Below, piece by piece: positions 29,019-38,525 of a stretch of DNA of 64,000 nucleotides; the stretch's first letter is position 1, and every line of letters begins with the position of its first letter. The position numbers and the translations under genes are program-made. Under the pieces are notes generated by a model. That model was not told the origin of the DNA, made no database searches, and was given only the letters and a program-made list of their open reading frames with translations. The DNA is taken from contig NZ_LECT01000030.1 in NCBI RefSeq assembly GCF_001027925.1, positions 54,213 through 118,212 of the forward strand, in the 5' to 3' direction. Origin of the DNA: Rhodopirellula islandica. GTDB lineage: Bacteria > Planctomycetota > Planctomycetia > Pirellulales > Pirellulaceae.

Positions 29019-29623
29019 CCCCCTCCCACTCCAACTCGTCACGCGAAGTCAGCCTGGAACGCAAAACGGGCGAAACCGACATCCAGTTGTCGGTCAACCT
29101 CGACGGCAGCGGTGCTGGCAAACGCAAGTCCGGGATCGGCTTTCTCGATCACATGCTGGACCTGCTGGCCAAGCACGCCTTGATTGACTTGACCGTGGAA
29201 GCCAAGGGCGACCTGCACGTCGATGATCACCACACGGCCGAAGACATCGGGATCGCGCTGGGCACCGCGGTTGACCAGGCTCTCGGCAATCGCGCCGGTG
29301 TACGTCGCTACGGACACTTCACGTTGCCGATGGATGAGTGCTTGGTCACGTCAGCGGTCGACATGGGTGGACGCTACGCGTTTGAGTACCACGCTCCCAT
29401 CGCGGCCCCCAAAATTGGAACCTTTGACAGCGAATTGGTCGAACACTTTTGGCAATCGTTCGCCGTCAATGCGAAGTGCAACCTGCACGTCTTGTTGCAC
29501 CACGGCAGCAACGCTCACCACATCAGTGAATGCGTTTTCAAAGCCACCGCGAGAGCGATCCGGATGGCCGTTGAAAGCGACCCTCGCAGCGATGCAATCC
29601 CGAGCACGAAGGGCGTGCTGTAG
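29015..29623 (+). CDS. hisB: Imidazoleglycerol-phosphate dehydratase
   Basis: The 202-residue protein starts at MTPSHSNSSREVSLERKTGE, an ATG overlapping the hisC stop. A longer frame from 28691 is not used. The metal-site motifs are FLDHMLDLLAKHA, DLHVDDHHTAEDIGIALG, HFWQSFAVNAKCNLHV and HHGSNAHHISECVFKA. This is the single-function HisB type, without a phosphatase domain. It acts just before HisC in histidine synthesis. Confidence 0.96.
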   Translation: MTPSHSNSSREVSLERKTGETDIQLSVNLDGSGAGKRKSGIGFLDHMLDLLAKHALIDLTVEAKGDLHVDDHHTAEDIGIALGTAVDQALGNRAGVRRYGHFTLPMDECLVTSAVDMGGRYAFEYHAPIAAPKIGTFDSELVEHFWQSFAVNAKCNLHVLLHHGSNAHHISECVFKATARAIRMAVESDPRSDAIPSTKGVL

Positions 29624-29676
29624 GAATCTGTGCTGATCCGTTCAACGGGGCGGGGCCCATCGCGCCGCCCGGACGG

Positions 29677-30180
29677 TCAACTTCTTGGTTGAAGATGATC
29701 GAGGACACGCTCGACCCATTGCCAACGCTCAGGGTCGGCGCAACGAAGCTGAATTTCGCGAGTTCCGGACTCAGGTGAATCCGCTTGGATCTCGATCTGC
29801 ATCCAGATCGCTTCGGGTGGCATCGCTTCTGCAAACCGATCAGCCCATTCGATCACGGTCCAGGCGTTGGGTTCTTGGTAGCACTCCTCCAACCCCAATT
29901 CCCACCATTCGTCTTCATCACCGACCCGGTACGCGTCAACGTGGTGCAGAGTGTGCTGTTTCGCCCGATAAGTTCGGAGCAAGGTGAACGTGGGGCTGGT
30001 CACTTCAGACGAGTCCAATCCCATCGCGCGGGCGAGTTCCTGCGTCCAACGTGTCTTGCCAGCACCCAGTGTTCCGGTGACGGCAAAGCAGACCGGGAAC
30101 GCAATCGGCTCGCGAACAAAAGCGTCCGCGAGCCGAGCGAGTGTGTTCAAATCAACTTGGTCGAGTGTGACCAAATTCAA
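29677..30180 (-). CDS. tsaE: TsaE, tRNA t6A biosynthesis ATPase
   Basis: In the 167-residue protein Walker A is VTGTLGAGKTRWTQELARAM, followed by VTSPTFTLLRTYRA, the typical SPTF segment. LHHVDAYRVGDEDEWWELGL is the YR(L/V) segment, and TVIEWADRF is the family's E-W motif. TsaE works with TsaB and TsaD to make threonylcarbamoyl-adenosine at A37 of tRNAs. It lies 32 bp downstream of the small lipoprotein on the same strand, and convergent with hisB. Confidence 0.95.
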   Translation of the reverse strand: MNLVTLDQVDLNTLARLADAFVREPIAFPVCFAVTGTLGAGKTRWTQELARAMGLDSSEVTSPTFTLLRTYRAKQHTLHHVDAYRVGDEDEWWELGLEECYQEPNAWTVIEWADRFAEAMPPEAIWMQIEIQADSPESGTREIQLRCADPERWQWVERVLDHLQPRS

Positions 30181-30212
30181 TCCTCTGACTTCAATTCCAG
30201 TGGGGCGGAAAC

Positions 30213-30404
30213 TCAGGGAGTTTCTGCGGTGCCGGTCACGTTGTCCGAAGGCATTTCAGCAGCGCCAGTGGCGTTGTCGCTGACAACAGGAGCTGCGGTG
30301 TCGGTGTCGACGTCCACGTCAGCTGGTGGTGCTGGCGGTGGGCAACCAACGGTCGTGGCCAGCAATGCAAGTGCGAATACGCAGCGAAGAGTTTGTTGAA
30401 TCAT
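30213..30404 (-). CDS. Small lipoprotein
   Basis: The 63-residue protein starts at MIQQTLRCVFALALLATTVG with a C after it, a clear lipobox (TTVGC). The first ATG of the frame, at 30434, would add an unlike stretch. The mature part is Pro/Asp/Thr-rich, with near-repeats ATGAAEMPSDN and VTGTAETP. No enzyme motif is present. It is probably outer-membrane or periplasm anchored. It precedes tsaE by 32 bp and may share its transcript. Confidence 0.65.
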   Translation of the reverse strand: MIQQTLRCVFALALLATTVGCPPPAPPADVDVDTDTAAPVVSDNATGAAEMPSDNVTGTAETP

Positions 30405-30782
30405 GGTGACTCGGGAAGGAGAAAGGTGGGACAACTTGTGATCGATTCGGCAACCCGAATTCGGTTTCCAACCTCTAGATTAGCAAAACGTTCATAAATT
30501 GCACCCTGTCGTTGCCAGAATCCATCGCAAGAGCCGTTTCACGGCAATCTGCCAACCCTTGCAACCCGCGTAAACCTTTTTTCCTCCCCAAAGTTGCCGA
30601 TAAAAACAGCTGTCACGACTGCTTTCAATGTGCAAACCAACGCGTTCGTTTGCGCCGCCAAAATCGATCTGAGCCGCCCGCACCCCGCTTTTATCCTGGG
30701 AGAATTGATCAATCCAAAGCAGCCCACTCGGCAGGCCGGACGATACCACCAACGAAATCAGTCCATTCGCTGAGGTTTACCT
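30405..30782. other. Intergenic region, promoters only
   Basis: These 378 bp lie between the divergent lipoprotein (minus) and the exported protein at 30783 (plus). The part at about 30470-30510 is AT-rich and may hold promoters. Short frames show no family features, and no repeat is seen. Confidence 0.45.
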
Positions 30783-31223
30783 ATGAAATCGACCGTCCCG
30801 TATCTATTTGCTTTGTTGATTGGCGCAATCATGGCCCCAGCCGCTTCGGCACAGGGGCTGGACGATCTGTTTTCAGCGTCGCCGCAGCGTGACACGCCTC
30901 AACGGAACGCCGAACGCTTGGCACTTCCGCCAATGGCACCCGCCGTCGCCGAAGCCGCTCCCGAAGCAGAACCAGTGAACAGCCCCTCGGATCGCAAACT
31001 CGTCCATTCGCCGGGCTCCGCCGCAGAAGCAATCCCCTCCTTGGCGATGCAACTGCGACAAGCACGTGCTCTCGAAGCGTCTCGTCAACGACAAGCTCGA
31101 CTGGAAGCGTCTTACTGGGCGAGCAATCCCAACTTGCGTCCTGCCTGGGACAGCAACTTCGGCCAGTACCAACACCGCAACCGAATCATCTACTACGTGC
31201 CTTCGTACGTTCACACGCGATGA
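30783..31223 (+). CDS. Exported protein of unknown function
   Basis: The 146-residue protein has a clean signal peptide (MKSTVPYLFALLIGAIMAPA, cleavage at ASA-QG). A low-complexity Ala/Pro/Glu part follows (about 50-75), then a helical stretch AMQLRQARALEASRQRQARL. The end, RNRIIYYVPSYVHTR, is the most distinct feature. No family is recognised. It is a single gene on the plus strand. Confidence 0.7.
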   Translation: MKSTVPYLFALLIGAIMAPAASAQGLDDLFSASPQRDTPQRNAERLALPPMAPAVAEAAPEAEPVNSPSDRKLVHSPGSAAEAIPSLAMQLRQARALEASRQRQARLEASYWASNPNLRPAWDSNFGQYQHRNRIIYYVPSYVHTR

Positions 31224-31359
31224 TCGCGAAGTTGCCAGCGGCCGACCGCTGCCTTTGAATTGAGGTCGCCGCTCGCTGACGGAATGCCGGCTCAACGAGG
31301 ACTGGACGGGTGATTAAAATGGATCCCTCCCTTCCAGTCCAACGAGGCTCCGTGCCGTT

Positions 31360-32667
31360 TTGACTCAGCCTCGCCAAACCCTGATCACCCTGTGTGGGTT
31401 TACCTTTTTGACCTCCGCAACCTATTCGGTTGCCAGGGCATTGGGAGTCAGCCTGTTCATCGCACGGATGGGCTCCGAGGCACTGCCAGTCGCTCTTGTC
31501 GCGTCGGCGGTCACCGTGATCGCCGTGTCTGCGGTCACCCACCTGATCAACCAAAGATTCCCTGCACGCTTCAGCGTCATCGGCAGCTGGATCGGTTTGG
31601 CATCGGTCACCGCTTGGCTGACCGCGATGATCTCGGTCGAGCATCATTCGCTTGTCTTGCTGGGTGTTCTCTACGTGATCGCGGAGGTGCGAGGCTGCGT
31701 CAACACGATCTATGCGACGACGTTGGTCAACAATGCGTTTGCATCGTCGACCTCCAAACGCCCCTTTGTCCTGGTTGCCGCCGGCGCTCCGATCGCCGGA
31801 ATTGCGATGGGAGCGGCCATGGGATTCGGCGCCTCCGTGCTAGAAGACACCACCTGGCTGAAGATCATCATCGGCTTGGACGCAGCCACGATCGTGTTGC
31901 TGCGATGGATCCCCAATGTCCCCGCGATGTCAGAGAGACCGACGCCCGTTCCCAACTCGGGAATCGAACCCTCCCAGCGTCGGATTTCCAAGAACACTGG
32001 TTCGATGAAGCGGCCTCCCGCCAGCCAAACAATCTATCGTTACCGCTATGGGTTGATCAGCCTGATCGCCTTCAACGTTTTTGCCGTCACGATGGTCGAC
32101 TACCAATGGAAGGTGATTGCAGGGGAACACCTGCTCGTGGAACACAAACTGCTGACCTACTTTGCTGGCTTCTATGCCATCAATGACATTCTGATCGTCC
32201 TGGTCCAGTTCACCGTCGCGACCAAAGTGCTCGATCGCTACGGCATCGGAATGCCGCTCGGCGCCTACCCCTTGCTGCTCAGCATTCTCGGGCTGATCGC
32301 GTTGATCAACCAATCCCCTGCGGTGTTGATCCTGCTGTTCACGCTTGGCCAAGGCCTGACCGTGCTCAAGCGATCACTTTACGAACCCAGCATGACTTCT
32401 GCTTATGCGATCCTGCCGCCCAACGTTCGCAACGAAACCATCCTTCTGATCAAGGGCGTGGTCAAACCTTTGATTGAAGCCGTGGTCGCCGTGGGTTTGC
32501 TGTTCCTGGCGTCCCGCATGAATCCCAACCAAATCACATCGACTTGGTTGGCCGCATTGATCCCCTGGTTCCTACTATCCAGCTGGGTCGCGAGCACCTA
32601 CGAGAAATGGATGCCGTCCCCTCCCGACAACGACACTTCCGGCGAGCTCAAACTTTCCGAACGGTGA
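31360..32667 (+). CDS. Multi-pass membrane protein, ADP/ATP-translocase (Npt/Tlc)-like
   Basis: The 435-residue protein uses a TTG start; no ATG lies before the first membrane segment. About 11-12 hydrophobic segments fit an MFS-type carrier. YRYGLISLIAFNVFAVTMVD, followed by YQWKVIAGEHL, and later VLKRSLYEPSMTSAYAILP resemble the Npt/Tlc nucleotide-transporter family and its free-living relatives, whose substrates are mostly unknown. The match is by eye only. Its 3' end overlaps the convergent NfeD-type gene by 20 bp. Confidence 0.6.
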   Translation: MTQPRQTLITLCGFTFLTSATYSVARALGVSLFIARMGSEALPVALVASAVTVIAVSAVTHLINQRFPARFSVIGSWIGLASVTAWLTAMISVEHHSLVLLGVLYVIAEVRGCVNTIYATTLVNNAFASSTSKRPFVLVAAGAPIAGIAMGAAMGFGASVLEDTTWLKIIIGLDAATIVLLRWIPNVPAMSERPTPVPNSGIEPSQRRISKNTGSMKRPPASQTIYRYRYGLISLIAFNVFAVTMVDYQWKVIAGEHLLVEHKLLTYFAGFYAINDILIVLVQFTVATKVLDRYGIGMPLGAYPLLLSILGLIALINQSPAVLILLFTLGQGLTVLKRSLYEPSMTSAYAILPPNVRNETILLIKGVVKPLIEAVVAVGLLFLASRMNPNQITSTWLAALIPWFLLSSWVASTYEKWMPSPPDNDTSGELKLSER

Positions 32668-34201
32668 CACGAGCCCCCTGCTTCCCGACCACACGAACTT
32701 CCGTTCCGGGGTCGATGTAGTCCCCCTCGGTCACAACGTCCACCGCGTCATCGCCAAACTGAACCTTGCCACTCGGACGCAGAGGCGACATTGCCGCTCC
32801 CGTGTCACCGACCTCCACGCGCTGCCAAGCCGGGCCACTGACCAAGGTGGCGCTGGCGCCGCCATCGGCAGCCACCATGACCTGTGGACGAAGCGTCAAT
32901 CGACTCAGCCCCGGGATCTCGCCGAGATACTTCGCCATCACGGCCAAGCAAACCAGGAAACCTAAGAATGCCCCCATCACCGTCATCATGTCCGCAGCCA
33001 ACGAAGTCCACTGAATCTCGTTCTCGGGCAACGTGAATCGACGCGAAGCCATCACCAATGCCCCCAGTGACAACGCCAACCCACTGATCCCTGCGACACC
33101 AAATCCGGGAATGACAAAGATTTCTGCGGCGATGAACAGGATCCCCGCAAGAAACAAAACCACTTCCAACCAACCCGACGTCCCACCCAAAAAACGCGCC
33201 CAGAAAAACAACCCAAAACACAGCACGCTGGTCAAACCGCCGATGCCGATCCCGGGTGCCGACAACTCAATTGCAAGTGCGACCAACCCGATCAACAACA
33301 ACAGAAACGTGACAAACTGAGTGTTCAACAGGAACACCAACGTGTCCGTCCAACTGCGTTCCATCTCGACAATGGGTTCTTGCAAGTTCAAGACCTTTGC
33401 CAATTCGTCTCGACCCTCGACGGTCTGATCCACCATCCCAAGCTCCACCCCACGACGACCGTTGACGGTGAAGAACATTTCCGTGCCCGCTTCCCGAATC
33501 GGTGGGCTGAGCTCCCATTGATCGGCGTCGTCTTTGGATGCCAAATCCTTGTCGGACAAATAGAGTTGCTCTCCTGTGTTCTTGTTGGTCGCTTGATAGA
33601 CGACCATGTCTTTGTCCGTCATCTTTTCCGCCAACGCGAGTGGTCGCCCCGTGGCCTCGGCAGTGTCGCGAACTTTCTGGGCCAGCACACTGCGACTCTT
33701 GGCCGGCGTGTAACGAAACGCACCGTCTTCGCCCATCACGATCTCGCCAGCATCTCCCATCCGAGCGTCGGGACGCATCAAAATCGTGTCCGTCGACAAA
33801 GCCAGCAACGCGGCACCACTGATCGCATCCTTTTCGATGTAAGCCACCGTCTCGACGTCCTTGGCTTCCAAGACCATGTCCATCAACTCAAACGTCACCG
33901 AGGTGAAACCACCGGGCGATTGAATGTCCAGGATGATCACATCGGCGCCAGATTCGACCGCGGCTTTGAACTTGCGTTTGAGCAATGCACCACTGAGTGG
34001 ATTGATGTCCTCTTTGAACTCAATCAGCACCCCACGACGCTTTCCTGATGAGGCGTCACCCATCGCTGACTGCGCCAAGGCAGGCGTGCACGAAACAAAT
34101 GCAATCGCCATCACAACCACCGCGAACAACGCACTCACGTTTGTCAGCGGAGCAAGATTGGAGGCACGAAGCGTTGCGTGTGATTGGGTTGCAGTCATCA
34201 T
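32648..34201 (-). CDS. NfeD-like membrane serine-protease-type protein
   Basis: The 517-residue protein starts at MMTATQSHATLRASN, directly after the trkH stop. A signal-like segment (ALFAVVVMAIAFVSC) leads into a ClpP-class domain: VIILDIQSPGGFTSVTFELM, then VAYIEKDAISGAALLALSTD, where the Ser of ISGAA sits at the catalytic position. About four membrane segments follow (VTFLLLLIGLVALAIEL to LGFLVCLAVMAKYLG), then a C-terminal OB-like NfeD domain (GDTGAAMSPLRPSGKVQFG, YIDPGTEVRVVGKQGARVTV). NfeD-long proteins pair with stomatins in membrane quality control; no stomatin gene is adjacent here. It is coupled to trkH and overlaps the convergent membrane carrier gene by 20 bp. Confidence 0.88.
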   Translation of the reverse strand: MMTATQSHATLRASNLAPLTNVSALFAVVVMAIAFVSCTPALAQSAMGDASSGKRRGVLIEFKEDINPLSGALLKRKFKAAVESGADVIILDIQSPGGFTSVTFELMDMVLEAKDVETVAYIEKDAISGAALLALSTDTILMRPDARMGDAGEIVMGEDGAFRYTPAKSRSVLAQKVRDTAEATGRPLALAEKMTDKDMVVYQATNKNTGEQLYLSDKDLASKDDADQWELSPPIREAGTEMFFTVNGRRGVELGMVDQTVEGRDELAKVLNLQEPIVEMERSWTDTLVFLLNTQFVTFLLLLIGLVALAIELSAPGIGIGGLTSVLCFGLFFWARFLGGTSGWLEVVLFLAGILFIAAEIFVIPGFGVAGISGLALSLGALVMASRRFTLPENEIQWTSLAADMMTVMGAFLGFLVCLAVMAKYLGEIPGLSRLTLRPQVMVAADGGASATLVSGPAWQRVEVGDTGAAMSPLRPSGKVQFGDDAVDVVTEGDYIDPGTEVRVVGKQGARVTVRKV

Positions 34202-34202
34202 C

Positions 34203-36020
34203 TCATACCCTTCGCCAAAACGACGGAACAAATAGCAGCAGCACACTGAAGATCTCGACTCGCCCCAGCATCATCAGCCACACGAACAACAACTTGGCGC
34301 CCTGGCTGAACCCGGCGTAGTTCCGGGTGGCTCCCACAACGCCCAATCCCGGACCGATGTTGTTCAAAGTCGCCGCGACCGCACTCGCGGAATCGAGCAA
34401 CTTCTCGTCCAGCGTCCCACGCAACAACTCTTTGCCAGCCTGGGATTGGTCGACGATCACCACTTCTTCACCGGATTCTCTCGCACGGATGGATTCATCC
34501 ACCACGTCTTCGAGAGGCGTGTTGGTCATCACAACTCCCCACGTGGAATTGGGCTCAAAAGTGACCAAAGCCAACCAGGACATCACGAAAATCGCCAACA
34601 CCATGCAGAAGTACAACAAAATATTGTGTGCCAACTGAGGGTCATCGACCGCGACACCACTCACTCTCAAAGGCCGGACCACACGAGGGCGGTGGGCGCG
34701 CTCAATTTCCAATCGGAGAATTTTGTAGAACAAAACATGCCGGATCACCTTCATCCCACCGCCCGTGCTCCCGGCACATCCCCCGACGAACATCAACAGC
34801 AGCAAAATCCCCCGACCAAAGTTATTCCACTCGTCAAAGTCTGCTGTCCCGTACCCGGTCGTCGTGATGACGGAAACGACTTGGAACAATCCGTTTTGAA
34901 CCCCTTTGGCCAGCGTTCCAAATCCCTCGTCCTCCGCACGCAATCCAAACACGACCACCCCTACAGTGACCACGCCAATGACCATCGCAAACGTTCGAAA
35001 TTCCACGTCCTGAAAGAGTCGTCGCGCGGCCGTCAGCGGCCGCCGCGGGATATCCAACAGCATCAAATACAGCAACGTGAAATTGGTCCCTGCCAAAATC
35101 ATGAACAACACCGTCGTGTATTCAATCAACGGACTGTCAAATCCGCCCAACGAGCGGTTGTAGGTGCTGAAACCGCCGGTTGCCATGGTTCCGAAAGCGT
35201 GACACAGAGCATCAAACGAACTCATGCCCTCGAACATGTAAATGAGAGTCAGCAAGATGTTCAGCCCCACATAGATCGCCGCAAACACCAATGCGGTGTG
35301 CTGCATCCGTGGCATGCTGCCTTCCTTGGTTGGCCCCGGCATCTCGGCTCGCATCATCGCTTTGCCCGCCGACCCTTGCCCTAGGATTGCGACAAACAAA
35401 ACCACGATCCCCAATCCGCCCAAAAAGTGCGTCCATGATCGCCAGAACAAGATGCAATGCGGGACCAGTTCAGGCGTTTCTAAATCCGTCAGAACCGTCG
35501 CACCGGTCGTGCTGAAACCGGACTGAGATTCAAACATCGCTTCGATGAACGTGATCGGCGAATCCTCCGCGATCATCGTGCCACTCAGAAAATAGGGCAG
35601 AGCCCCCAGCACAGTGGCACTGACCCACGACAGACCCACGATCGCCATCGCCTCTTTCTGGTAGAGCTCTCCCCCACCGCGATAGCCACGGCCCAGAAAT
35701 CGGAAGAACGCCCCCACAAAGAAACAGATCGCCATGCTCGCCAGCAAACCACTCGCCGCCGCCGATTCAAACTCCGTCGCCGGAGGCAAATGCGTTCGGT
35801 TCGCAACGCTCGGAAATGCAAATGGCAGACTGAACGCCATCGACCCGCCAATCAACAGGCAGATCGTTCCCAAAAAACGAAACAACAACGGGAAATTCAA
35901 CGACGACGCCTTTTCGACGGGTGGTGAAACGGTGGCAAAGGGTGCAATCGACGAATGCCCTTGTTCATTGCCGACCGTGGCAATTCGGACCTTGTTACCC
36001 AACCACCCCTTTTTTAGCAA
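34203..36020 (-). CDS. trkH: TrkH-type potassium uptake protein
   Basis: The protein has 605 residues from a TTG; the true start could be slightly later. The four filter loops are visible: STTGAT near 170, ATGGFS near 280, TTTGYG near 386 and NNIGPG near 553. CAGSTGGGMKVIR is the TrkH-specific loop. TrkH moves K+ across the inner membrane with a TrkA regulator, which is not seen nearby. Between about residues 496 and 543 an acidic insert (MTNTPLEDVVDESIRARESG and onward) precedes the fourth filter, where family members usually have only a short loop. It is the first gene of a pair with the NfeD-like gene. Confidence 0.9.
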   Translation of the reverse strand: MLKKGWLGNKVRIATVGNEQGHSSIAPFATVSPPVEKASSLNFPLLFRFLGTICLLIGGSMAFSLPFAFPSVANRTHLPPATEFESAAASGLLASMAICFFVGAFFRFLGRGYRGGGELYQKEAMAIVGLSWVSATVLGALPYFLSGTMIAEDSPITFIEAMFESQSGFSTTGATVLTDLETPELVPHCILFWRSWTHFLGGLGIVVLFVAILGQGSAGKAMMRAEMPGPTKEGSMPRMQHTALVFAAIYVGLNILLTLIYMFEGMSSFDALCHAFGTMATGGFSTYNRSLGGFDSPLIEYTTVLFMILAGTNFTLLYLMLLDIPRRPLTAARRLFQDVEFRTFAMVIGVVTVGVVVFGLRAEDEGFGTLAKGVQNGLFQVVSVITTTGYGTADFDEWNNFGRGILLLLMFVGGCAGSTGGGMKVIRHVLFYKILRLEIERAHRPRVVRPLRVSGVAVDDPQLAHNILLYFCMVLAIFVMSWLALVTFEPNSTWGVVMTNTPLEDVVDESIRARESGEEVVIVDQSQAGKELLRGTLDEKLLDSASAVAATLNNIGPGLGVVGATRNYAGFSQGAKLLFVWLMMLGRVEIFSVLLLFVPSFWRRV

Positions 36021-36074
36021 CTCTCAGTTTCTAGCAACTCGCTTGAGTGACTCACTCAGTTCGATCGCTGGCGT

Positions 36075-36755
36075 TCAACCGTCGGCGGGGGTCTGTCCCA
36101 GGATCACATCGAACTGGCAAGCCAATTCACCGATCTTGGACTCGTTCATTGGCTTGAAATCAGCCACCAACAACTCGCGTCTGGCTGGATCCGTCACTCG
36201 GCGGAAAACACCATCTCGTTGATTGCCTTCATGCCCCCGAATCAACAACTGGGTCGTCAGCAAATCCTTGTCGCCCTGCTTGACCTTGATGTGAATGTGG
36301 GGGGCAGGGCGTCCGGGGTAGGGCACTGGCTTGATCGTGCGAAAACGATACCCGCCATCGCTGGCCGTTTCGAAACGCCCAAACCCTTGAAAGTTCTTGT
36401 CCTGCTGGTCTTTCTTGCCGTTGCTGTCACGCGTGTGCAGATAAACCGCGTTGGCATCGCATTGCCAAATTTCAATCGTTGCATTGCGAACCGGCGTCCC
36501 CGCCGCAGTCAGCACCCGGCCAGTCAGATGAGTCACCTCACCAACCGCCGGGGTCGTGTGATCACCCATCACGATCAAATCGTTGTCCTGATCCAATGGC
36601 AATCGATCGGGGTAAAACGGACCTTCGGTCAGTGGGGGCGTTGGCTGAAGCAACTCTTCAGCAAACAACCCGGGCGTCGTCCACATTGCAGCACCGCCGA
36701 TCGCCATCGCAGATCGACTCGCGAACCAACGTCGTGACATCATCTTCGTGTTCAT
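36075..36755 (-). CDS. Intradiol ring-cleavage dioxygenase family protein
   Basis: The 226-residue protein starts at MNTKMMSRRWFASRSAMAIG. The leader has a Tat-like SRRWFASR and a hydrophobic core ending before AEELLQPTPP. TEGPFYPDRLPLDQDNDL is the family entry motif. THLTGRVLTAAGTPVRNATI and IWQCDANAVYLHT are the core strands, and PYPGRPAPHIHIKV supplies the two His iron ligands. Classical members cleave catechols or protocatechuate; secreted, Tat-exported relatives have unclear substrates. It stands alone. Confidence 0.85.
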   Translation of the reverse strand: MNTKMMSRRWFASRSAMAIGGAAMWTTPGLFAEELLQPTPPLTEGPFYPDRLPLDQDNDLIVMGDHTTPAVGEVTHLTGRVLTAAGTPVRNATIEIWQCDANAVYLHTRDSNGKKDQQDKNFQGFGRFETASDGGYRFRTIKPVPYPGRPAPHIHIKVKQGDKDLLTTQLLIRGHEGNQRDGVFRRVTDPARRELLVADFKPMNESKIGELACQFDVILGQTPADG

Positions 36756-37037
36756 CGCGATCACCTGTAGGAATTTCGAACTGCACTGGATGAGCCAATC
36801 CCGCATCATTGGTCAATCCCACATTGTAACGAGTCTCAGACAGACACCGCAGCACCTCTCTGCGGCCACCCGCAAGCGGCGTCAGAACGGCTCTCTCGGT
36901 TTGTAGCGATTGCGACGGCCCCAAACGCGTCACCCGTGCCCGCGTTTGCCCGACCACAAAAAAGAGCTTGGAGGTCCCCGAATCGTCACCTAGATGTTGT
37001 TGTGATTTAGGGCCATTTTTCCAATCGGGCAAACAAC

Positions 37038-38525
37038 ATGAACAACGAACGTCCTTCGACCGAACGCAAAGCACTTCAAATCAACCTGGATCCGCGGCGG
37101 TATGGTTCGTTTGCCGAGATCGGAGCAGGGCAAGAGGTCGTGCGTTGGTTCTTTCGCGTCGGTGCCGCCGCAGGCACAATCGCCAAGAGCATGTCGGCCT
37201 ATGACATGGCCGTCAGCGACGCGATTTACGGCGAGTGCCAACGCTATGTCTGCCGCCAGCGTCTGGATGACATGCTGACCCGAGAACACACGCTGAACAT
37301 CGAACGATTGAAGGAACAACGCGGCGACTCGACCGCCTTCTTCGCGTTTGCTGACACCGTTTCCGCCCGCAACTACCACGGCACCAACGAGTGTCACGGA
37401 TGGATGGGCATCCGATTCCAAGCTCACCCGCGGGATGAAGACAGCCAAATCATTCTTCACGTCCGAATGCTGGACAACAACAACGCGGCCCAGCAAGAAG
37501 CACTCGGAATCGTCGGAGTCAACCTGCTCTACGGTGCCTTCTTTCTCAATCATGAACCCGACCAGTTGATCGAATCGTTGCTGGACAACCTCAGCACCCA
37601 GCGCATCGAAATCGACATGATCGAATTTTCGGGCATCGCATTTCGACATGTCGACAACCGTGTGATGAGCCTCCGCCTGGTGCAACTGGGACTCAGCAAG
37701 GCAGCGATGTTCTCCGCCGATGGCGAAGTCCTCCAGCCCGCCGAAGTGCTCTACAAAAAACCCATTTTGGTGGAACGCGGCAGCTTCCGGCCAGTCACCC
37801 ACGTGAACTTGGACATGATCCAAGCGGCCCAAAAGAGCTTTCGCAAAGAAGCAGACGTGGATCCCAATCAAGTCGTGACACTGGCGGAGATCACGATGCG
37901 GAACCTCCGCGCCAACGGCGAAATCGACCTGCAAGACTTCCTTGCCCGAGTCGACACGCTGGCGGCCTGTGGCATGACCGTGCTGATCTCGGACTACTTC
38001 GAGTACTACCGATTGGCCGCCTACCTGTCGCAATACACCAAGAAGAAAATCGCGATCACGATGGGCGCCGGCAGCCTGCACGAACTCTTCGAAGAAAAGT
38101 ACTACACGGAACTCGATGGCGGCATCCTGGAATCATTCGGCAGGATGTTCAAAAACGACCTGAAGCTCTACGTCTACCCGTTGATGGACCGCGAAACCAG
38201 CGAACTGACCACCGTCGAGAACCTTGAGATCGCGCCGGAACTACGGAAGCTTTACGACTACCTGGTGGACAAAGGCTGCATCGAGCAATTGCACGCTTAC
38301 AACCCCGAACACCTTTCAACATTCTCCCGTGAAGTGTTGAAGATGATCGAATCCGGCGATGACGAGTGGAAAAAACACGTTCCCCAAGAGGTCGCGACCG
38401 TGATTCAGAAACGTGGCATCTTCGGCTGCAAATCCCACGCTCCGGAATCCCGACTCGCCGCCATGGTGGCGCCCATGGGAGCTGCCTTCAGCAATGTCCC
38501 GGCCCCCGGGGCATTCGCCACCTGA
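37038..38525 (+). CDS. Conserved protein of unknown function, about 495 residues
   Basis: The start MNNERPSTERKALQINLDPR follows a gap from the dioxygenase gene. RYGSFAEIGAGQEVVRWFFR, GAAAGTIAKSMSAYDMAVSD and YHGTNECHGWMGIRFQAHPR are very even and well formed. From memory, a family with these phrases is found in Bacteroidetes and planctomycetes and is often labelled 'TonB-dependent receptor' or nucleotide adenylyltransferase. Nothing in the sequence supports a receptor: no signal peptide, no plug and no barrel are seen. It is soluble and probably cytoplasmic. An overlapping 363-codon minus frame is a codon shadow. Confidence 0.75.
   Translation: MNNERPSTERKALQINLDPRRYGSFAEIGAGQEVVRWFFRVGAAAGTIAKSMSAYDMAVSDAIYGECQRYVCRQRLDDMLTREHTLNIERLKEQRGDSTAFFAFADTVSARNYHGTNECHGWMGIRFQAHPRDEDSQIILHVRMLDNNNAAQQEALGIVGVNLLYGAFFLNHEPDQLIESLLDNLSTQRIEIDMIEFSGIAFRHVDNRVMSLRLVQLGLSKAAMFSADGEVLQPAEVLYKKPILVERGSFRPVTHVNLDMIQAAQKSFRKEADVDPNQVVTLAEITMRNLRANGEIDLQDFLARVDTLAACGMTVLISDYFEYYRLAAYLSQYTKKKIAITMGAGSLHELFEEKYYTELDGGILESFGRMFKNDLKLYVYPLMDRETSELTTVENLEIAPELRKLYDYLVDKGCIEQLHAYNPEHLSTFSREVLKMIESGDDEWKKHVPQEVATVIQKRGIFGCKSHAPESRLAAMVAPMGAAFSNVPAPGAFAT

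Noticed and set aside
34446..35384. 312-codon plus-strand frame opposite trkH
   Set aside because: Complement of trkH, with many His/Gln/Arg and no domain.
36990..38081. 363-codon minus-strand frame opposite the conserved protein gene
   Set aside because: It is a codon-bias shadow; the plus-strand protein has family-like motifs and this frame has none.
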